NCBI GenBank assembly: GCA_964576475.1
Contig: CAZNVG010000002.1
Span: 1-64,000 of the forward strand
DNA length: 64,000 nucleotides
Source: CAZNVG01 sp964576475
Lineage (GTDB): Bacteria; Patescibacteriota; Saccharimonadia; Saccharimonadales; CAZNVG01
Reading direction: 5' to 3'
Shown: positions 60,277-64,000 of the stretch, piece by piece
How the letters are laid out: every line of letters begins with the position of its first letter
How positions within the stretch are numbered: position 1 is the stretch's first letter
Notes under the pieces: model-generated
Told to the model about the DNA's origin: nothing
Seen by the model: only the letters and a program-made list of their open reading frames with translations
Databases searched by the model: none
Translations under genes and position numbers: made by a program

Positions 60277-60821
60277 GCACCGACCTTTCCGAGCGCTCGT
60301 TCAATAAGTGAAGCGTCCTTTTTAGCATCAAGCTTCTCATCTATGATTACCTCTGTAGCTTCAGCAACGAGTCCAAGCATTTCAGCTTGAAGATCTTTGC
60401 GCGCTTTACTCATTTCGCGTTCTATTCTTGCTGTGGCATCTCGAAGCATCTGGTCAACTTTCTGAGCTGCAGTTGCTTCACTCGCCTTAATGATCTCGCC
60501 TGACTCTTTGTGAGCTTCGGCGATGATTTCATCGGCACTAGCGCGAGCTTTGTGATGAAGCTGTTTCATCTCATCATCAAACTGAGCCTTCATCTTCTCC
60601 ATCTCAAGCCCTAGCTCTACTCCAGTGTCAATGGTGCGACGACGTTGCTCGAGCGTTGCAACGATTTTCTTAAGTGCAAACTTCTGCACAATGAAGAATA
60701 GAATCAAAAACGTACCTGCTTGTAGCAGGATAGCTTTCGGGTCAATCCCTAGCACTGCGACGCCAGTTTTTTCCTCGGCAGCCGTGTTGGCAAGGTGGGT
60801 AAGTGGTAATAGCTCGAGCAA
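60273..60821 (-). CDS. atpF: F0 ATP synthase subunit b
   Basis: 182 residues. One N-terminal membrane segment (about 29-46, ILLQAGTFLILFFIVQKFAL) followed by a long charged coiled coil (about 50-175). Peripheral stalk joining membrane part and F1. Only one b-type gene is present, so a homodimer is expected. It lies 14 nt after atpE. Confidence 0.93.
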   Translation of the reverse strand: MLELLPLTHLANTAAEEKTGVAVLGIDPKAILLQAGTFLILFFIVQKFALKKIVATLEQRRRTIDTGVELGLEMEKMKAQFDDEMKQLHHKARASADEIIAEAHKESGEIIKASEATAAQKVDQMLRDATARIEREMSKARKDLQAEMLGLVAEATEVIIDEKLDAKKDASLIERALGKVGA

Positions 60822-60835
60822 CGTGTTCTCCTTGT

Positions 60836-61093
60836 TTACTTAACGATTAAGCTGCCTAGGAATGCAAGTAGAGCTGTAACCTCGATCATAGCTGCGATAA
60901 TCACAACTTGACCTGCGGCTTTACCAGCTTCTGGATTGCGACCCAAAGCTTTCATGTAGTTTGAACCAACCATTCCGAGCCCGATAGCAGCTGCAGAAAA
61001 CGCAATACAGAGCATGATTGATTTGCTCATTGTTGGATTCCATCCGCCAGTAATTTCGGCTTCGGCTAGTTTAGTTAGTACTGTTGGAACCAT
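60836..61093 (-). CDS. atpE: F0 ATP synthase subunit c
   Basis: 85 residues, two membrane helices. The loop ALGRNPEAGK (about 49-58) and carboxylate MIEVTALLAFL (Glu near 71) are conserved. Neither the Gln in helix 1 (GLG instead of GQG) nor the Ser/Thr right after Glu typical of Na+ rings is present, so H+ is the likelier coupling ion. An N-terminal 22-residue extension is present. Confidence 0.93.
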   Translation of the reverse strand: MVPTVLTKLAEAEITGGWNPTMSKSIMLCIAFSAAAIGLGMVGSNYMKALGRNPEAGKAAGQVVIIAAMIEVTALLAFLGSLIVK

Positions 61094-61138
61094 GTTATTT
61101 TCCCCTTTGTCCTATTAATTTGTAATGGTTCTGATATC

Positions 61139-61987
61139 TCAACCTGGTGCCTGAGCTTTTTCAAGCGTATCAGCAATTTGGTGAGCGGTGTCATGATGTG
61201 CTTCCTCGTGGTGTGTGGCGAGGCCAAGGTAGGTAGCACACAGCACGGTAAACACATAGGCTTGAATACCTGCGACCAACATCTCGAACATGGCCACCGG
61301 CAGGATAGTAAAGCTCTGAAAATCTTTGCCCACCCAGGCAAATACCGCGATGAGAATATCACCGACGGCAGTATTTAGGAATAATCGAAGTGCTAACGAA
61401 GTAATTCTGGTAAGCTCACCAAAAACCTCAAGTATGCCGATAAACATGTTTATCGGGTTAAAGGGCTTATCGGTGAAATAATGTTTAAGGTGTCCGAGAA
61501 ATCCAGATTCCTTAATAGACAGGTACTGTACTGTTATGATCGCGATAACTGCCATTGCAATAGTGCCGTTAAGGTCTGCCGTAAATGCTCGAAACAGCGG
61601 GATGATACCTTCATCAGTTTTTGCATAAAGCCCATGACCAACCCACGGCATGATGCCCATGATATTGCTGAACATTATAAAAATAAAAAACGTCCCAAAG
61701 ATTGGGGCGTATTTCACAGCTTTCTTGCGTGAACCGAGCGGTCCTTCGATGAGTCCAATGATAAATTCAACGAGCATTTCTACTATTTGCGTGACGCCCT
61801 TAACAGCGCGTACGCGCACTTTGCGGCTAATAAAAAGCATCAGGATTATCAACAAAACAGAACAAATTAGTCCATAGATGATGGAATTGCTAATGGTAAA
61901 TCCACCAATTTTAAAAATCGCCTCTGGCGCGAGAGCGATAGGAGGACCATCAGTCGTGGAAGCTAAACGTGACAGAAGACTGTGCAT
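61139..61987 (-). CDS. atpB: F0 ATP synthase subunit a
   Basis: 282 residues with about six membrane segments. GELTRITSLALRLFLNTAVG (about 190-209) carries the essential Arg; the usual LFGN reads LFLN. VLCATYLGLATHHEEAHHD gives a His-rich C-terminus. First gene of the operon. Confidence 0.95.
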   Translation of the reverse strand: MHSLLSRLASTTDGPPIALAPEAIFKIGGFTISNSIIYGLICSVLLIILMLFISRKVRVRAVKGVTQIVEMLVEFIIGLIEGPLGSRKKAVKYAPIFGTFFIFIMFSNIMGIMPWVGHGLYAKTDEGIIPLFRAFTADLNGTIAMAVIAIITVQYLSIKESGFLGHLKHYFTDKPFNPINMFIGILEVFGELTRITSLALRLFLNTAVGDILIAVFAWVGKDFQSFTILPVAMFEMLVAGIQAYVFTVLCATYLGLATHHEEAHHDTAHQIADTLEKAQAPG

Positions 61988-61997
61988 AGACTTAATG

Positions 61998-62027
61998 ATT
62001 TTAGCAGAATTATTGTCTGGGGTGCAA
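61998..62027 (-). promoter_or_regulatory. promoter of the atp operon (TTGCAC-18-TGC-TAAAAT)
   Basis: -35 at 62022-62027 and -10 at 61998-62003 on the minus strand, with a TGn extension. Transcription starts at about 61991, 4 nt before atpB. Confidence 0.65.
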
Positions 62028-62059
62028 ATCTGTTACGTAACACCACAAAATACGCAATA

Positions 62060-62088
62060 TTGTAAATATAAGCGTTTTGTGTTATTAT
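62060..62088 (+). promoter_or_regulatory. promoter of the small-membrane-protein cassette (TTGTAA-17-TATTAT)
   Basis: -35 at 62060-62065, -10 at 62083-62088. Predicted +1 near 62095; a GGTCCT/AGGATT hairpin (two G-U pairs) covers 62097-62115. Confidence 0.6.
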
Positions 62089-62179
62089 AAGCGCTTGGTC
62101 CTCGTAATTAGGATTGCACCGTAACACCCGTTCAAGAGCGCAACTGCGCATTCCCCACAGAAAGAGGTACTGGTTTACT

Positions 62180-62308
62180 ATGGTCGCTGCACAAGCATCA
62201 TTCACCGGTTACTACGTCACCCTCATCATCTTCGGCCTTGTTGGTTCGGCCGTCTTTCACGCGTTCCGGCGCAAGAAGGACACCGACCACCACCCGAAGG
62301 AGGACTGA
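62180..62308 (+). CDS. small membrane protein (42 aa), GC-rich cassette
   Basis: MVAAQASFTG, then a hydrophobic segment YYVTLIIFGLVGSAVFHAF and a charged tail RRKKDTDHHPKED. AGAAAGAGG lies 12 nt upstream. GC-rich codons contrast with adjacent atpB. Its TGA overlaps the next ATG (TGATG), so the two are coupled. A single-span protein with a His-containing cytoplasmic tail; no family recognised. Confidence 0.65.
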   Translation: MVAAQASFTGYYVTLIIFGLVGSAVFHAFRRKKDTDHHPKED

Positions 62309-62448
62309 TGTACGCGCTCAGAGTCACACTCTGTGTCGTCGCATTCCTTGGCGTCTTCGCAGCCGTCTTGCCGGTTCCCGAGCGGGTTTCCGACAAGTTG
62401 CTCTTCGGGTCGATGGGATGCTTGCTACTGCTCGCAATCACATTCTGA
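62308..62448 (+). CDS. small membrane protein (46 aa), GC-rich cassette
   Basis: MYALRVTLCVVAFLGVFAAV is one membrane segment, then LPVPERVSDK and a second hydrophobic stretch LLFGSMGCLLLLAITF. Coupled to the preceding gene by a one-base overlap; AAGGAGG lies within the end of that gene, 5 nt before the ATG. No family recognised. Codon use is GC-rich. Confidence 0.6.
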   Translation: MYALRVTLCVVAFLGVFAAVLPVPERVSDKLLFGSMGCLLLLAITF

Positions 62449-62460
62449 TCGACGGACCAG

Positions 62461-62573
62461 CCCTCGCTGAAGTCATCGCTGATTCAACTCAGCACTTCAG
62501 CAGGGCGGGGTCCGGTACATTTTTTACTCATCACTGAGCAAAAAAACAACCTCACTACTTCGTACCGGACCCC
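62461..62573 (+). ncRNA. tandem 3' compound stem-loops E4a and E4b
   Basis: E4a: CCCT plus GCTGAAGT (62461-62473) with ACTTCAGC plus AGGG (62494-62505), inner hairpin GCTGA/TCAGC (62478-62493). E4b: GGGGTCCGGTAC (62507-62518) with GTACCGGACCCC (62562-62573), a perfect 12-bp stem, inner hairpin CTCA/TGAG (62527-62538). The AT-rich rest up to 62697 carries no gene. Confidence 0.7.
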
Positions 62574-62697
62574 AAAAAACACCACGAACTGCATTTATTG
62601 AACTGCTGTGTGTTCTACATCCAACGAAACTACAAAAAACATATCTGTAGAACGCAAGTTATCAACAATATTAGAACATATTTATAAAATATTATGG

Positions 62698-62725
62698 TTG
62701 ATTATGATAGGTTTTATGGTACTAT
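62698..62725 (+). promoter_or_regulatory. promoter of the Gly-rich membrane protein cassette (TTGATT-16-TACTAT)
   Basis: -35 at 62698-62703 and -10 at 62720-62725. Predicted +1 at about 62731-62732, where TGGTC (62731-62735) pairs with GACCA (62742-62746). GGTCCGTCA (62732-62740) is the perfect complement of TGACGGACC at 63077-63085, just after the stop codon. Confidence 0.6.
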
Positions 62726-62790
62726 TTATATGGTCCGTCAAGACCAATCACCTGTGACACTGGTCACCCTAGGGAAGGAAAACCCCAGCA

Positions 62791-63074
62791 TGTTTCACAT
62801 CCTCGGCGCCATCGCCGGCGTCATCCTCGGCCTCGGGCTCGGAGCCAAGATCGTCGAAGGTCGCAAGACCTCGCCGCTCAACGGCCTCGTCGTCCTCGTC
62901 CTCGCCATCGTGGGCATCGTCCTCGGCTGGTGGGTCGGCGGCATCGTCGGCGCCATCGTGGGCTTCGCCTTCAAGCTCGCACTGATCCTCGGGATCATCG
63001 TGATCTGCGTCGGAGTCGCGGCGTTCGCCTGGAAGACGGTCGACGGCAGCGGCAGCCCCAACAAGGTCAAGTGA
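62791..63074 (+). CDS. Gly/Ile/Val-rich small membrane protein (94 aa)
   Basis: MFHILGAIAGVILGLGLGAK begins a first membrane hairpin; a second hydrophobic block runs from about 34 to 84 (VVLVLAIVGIVLGWWVGGIV), followed by a polar tail GSGSPNKVK. The GxxxG spacing resembles transglycosylase-associated/GlsB-type small membrane proteins, common in Actinobacteria. AGGGAAGG precedes the ATG by about 10 nt; longer frames upstream would start before the RBS. Extreme GC bias compared with neighbours. Confidence 0.7.
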
Positions 63075-63086
63075 CCTGACGGACCC

Positions 63087-63206
63087 GCCCGGGAAGGGTA
63101 GTGTGCTTCACAGCACATCACACCCTTCTCGGGCAAGGTCCGGCGTTATATGTATATTCTTCTTCGCTCAGCGAAGGACAAACACTACATTACAACACGC
63201 CGGACC
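63087..63206 (+). ncRNA. tandem 3' compound stem-loops E5a and E5b
   Basis: E5a: GCCCGGGAAGGGT (63087-63099) with ACCCTTCTCGGGC (63122-63134), one G-U pair, inner hairpin TGTGCT/AGCACA (63102-63117). E5b: GGTCCGGCGT (63137-63146) with ACGCCGGACC (63197-63206), inner hairpin CTTCGC/GCGAAG (63162-63176). Confidence 0.7.
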
Positions 63207-63248
63207 ACTCTCACTTTATTAACAAGCTTCAATCTGTCTTTATAACTT

Positions 63249-63878
63249 CTACTGCCAAACTGCTCGCTTCAATCTATCCCATGCACCATCGGGTGCTTGA
63301 CCGCTACACGTTGCTGGGTCTGTTTTTTTATTTACTTCTGCCGCATCGTGCTCAACCGTTGCGTACCTCAGCTTAAGGTCAGCATCTGACTCTGAGCCAT
63401 AATTAACAAGTAATCTGTCAGTGTCTTGAATTACCCTGTTGGCCAGATTGGTGACTGGCTGATCGTTCAAAATAAAGCTGATTTTCTTTCCATTCGATCC
63501 ATCTAAGTACACATCACTTCTTGTCTGTAACGCTTTATCGGTAATGTCATATCCCAGGTTTGCAAAGAAATGCCCCCATGTCGCACCTTTATCGTGAACA
63601 TGCACAACATGGGAAATAGAGTCATGCATATGTACGCGCGTCCTTGGGTCACTTGCATCACTTGAGCAGCTTTGAATTTCCTCATAGTAAACATAGCTAT
63701 CAAAAGGTTCTCTCTTACCATCTATATAGACTGCAAAGTTAGCATGATAATGCACGTGTTCGCTTTTGAGTAAGATCATTCGCACACCAACAAACCAAAT
63801 AACACCGGCGAGAAAACCAGCGAGAAGCAAGTAGGCCATTCGCTTGGTAGGGAGAAGATAGTTTCGCTTGAGATTCAT
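63249..63878 (-). CDS. membrane-anchored His-rich protein (209 aa)
   Basis: A basic N-terminus and one membrane segment (about 14-35) place the rest outside. His clusters: SEHVHYHANFAVYIDGKR (about 39-56), RVHMHDSISHVVHVHDKGAT (about 80-99). These and the Cys pair (one in IQSCSSD, one in ATCSGQ) suggest metal binding. The sequence resembles conserved hypothetical proteins I recall from other Candidate Phyla Radiation genomes, but no name is attached. Divergent from the His-bearing short ORF at 63916. Confidence 0.7.
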   Translation of the reverse strand: MNLKRNYLLPTKRMAYLLLAGFLAGVIWFVGVRMILLKSEHVHYHANFAVYIDGKREPFDSYVYYEEIQSCSSDASDPRTRVHMHDSISHVVHVHDKGATWGHFFANLGYDITDKALQTRSDVYLDGSNGKKISFILNDQPVTNLANRVIQDTDRLLVNYGSESDADLKLRYATVEHDAAEVNKKTDPATCSGQAPDGAWDRLKRAVWQ

Positions 63879-63900
63879 GTCCTTTATGCTAGCATGTTCG

Positions 63901-63909
63901 TGCTAGACT
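63901..63909 (+). promoter_or_regulatory. extended -10 promoter (TGC-TAGACT), leaderless
   Basis: Ends 6 nt before the ATG at 63916. Confidence 0.45.
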
Positions 63910-63915
63910 TTTTAT

Positions 63916-64000
63916 ATGCACTACTTAGCTCATCAAGAAGCGTTTCACATGGAGAACACAAACTCGCTTATTCACACACTTACTGAACCGATTGTCATGA
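63916..64000 (+). CDS. 5' part of a small protein related to 28763-28885 (runs off the window)
   Basis: MHYLAHQEAFHMENTNSLIH, then TLTEPIVM, with no stop before the window end. The first residues resemble MYLAHHTLLHS of the tiny protein ahead of sodC. A hydrophobic segment may be starting at LTEPIVM. Divergent from the His-rich protein. Partial, so product unknown. Confidence 0.4.
   Translation, partial: MHYLAHQEAFHMENTNSLIHTLTEPIVM

Noticed and set aside
62507..62573. E4b as a normal rho-independent terminator
   Set aside because: The right arm is followed by A residues, not T, on the plus strand, and the loop is 43 nt with its own hairpin. It could terminate minus-strand transcription only weakly.
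1..64000. Alternative genetic code (UGA as Gly, as in SR1/Gracilibacteria)
   Set aside because: UGA ends several well-delimited genes at expected lengths, and no in-frame UGA interrupts a conserved domain.
1..64000. CRISPR array or insertion sequence
   Set aside because: No regularly spaced repeats, no transposase frame and no terminal inverted repeats flanking a transposase were found.

Overview
The window looks like a chromosomal piece of a Candidate Phyla Radiation bacterium, most probably a Candidatus Saccharibacteria (TM7). This is an inference from gene content: a degenerate zinc-free DnaX and RecR, a CarS-like CDP-archaeol-synthase family protein next to a CDP-alcohol phosphatidyltransferase, several PimA/GT-C type sugar transferases, an unusual F-type ATP synthase operon, and many short lineage-specific proteins. 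The standard genetic code fits (UGA is a stop). The background is moderately AT-rich. Its genes are often read from an extended -10 box (TGnTATACT-like) only 7-15 nt ahead of the start codon, so many messages should be nearly leaderless.

Layout. 1-9963 (+): replication/repair and housekeeping (unknown beta-rich protein, dnaX, dnaB, unknown, GT-C membrane protein, ybaB, recR, Nudix, DHH phosphoesterase, unknown, cysS). 9981-16180 (+): foreign-looking GC-rich island with a pair of zinc-ribbon paralogs, then PP2C phosphatase, pseudo-HRD kinase with zinc ribbon, nicotinamidase-like hydrolase and vWA protein. 16197-22760: envelope genes (AI-2E-type permease, two GT4 glycosyltransferases, prolyl iminopeptidase, alpha/beta hydrolase) and a possible caspase-like protein. 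22891: tRNA-Gln(UUG). 23006-27614: small unknowns, a beta-lactamase-like hydrolase, malate dehydrogenase and a coiled-coil protein. 27767-28700: second GC-rich cassette (SDR oxidoreductase). 28763-38222: SodC with a tiny membrane partner, an NMNAT-like/methyltransferase fusion, an Abhydrolase_9 protein, carAB and rarA. 38294-53630: membrane and lipid genes, queA, helicase-nuclease, dus, aquaporin and a cadmium-carbonic-anhydrase-like protein. 53627-61987 (-): the atp operon, order a-c-b-delta-alpha-X1-X2-gamma-X3-beta-X4-epsilon, with four unrecognised genes translationally coupled between standard subunits. 62060-63206: two more GC-rich cassettes. The end holds a His-rich membrane-anchored protein and the start of a tiny membrane-type ORF.

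The most unusual signal is the set of GC-rich cassettes scattered in the AT-rich genome. Four of them share an architecture: a classical -35/-10 promoter in AT-rich DNA, a small hairpin starting at or within 2 nt of the predicted +1, a GC-rich coding region that looks actinobacterial, a compound 3' stem-loop (long outer stem enclosing a smaller hairpin), and complementarity between the 5' leader and the 3' region. The vWA-PP2C-kinase-hydrolase operon lies in the same island. Saccharibacteria live on Actinobacteria, so acquisition from the host lineage is a reasonable inference. Why the transcripts have structured ends is unknown.
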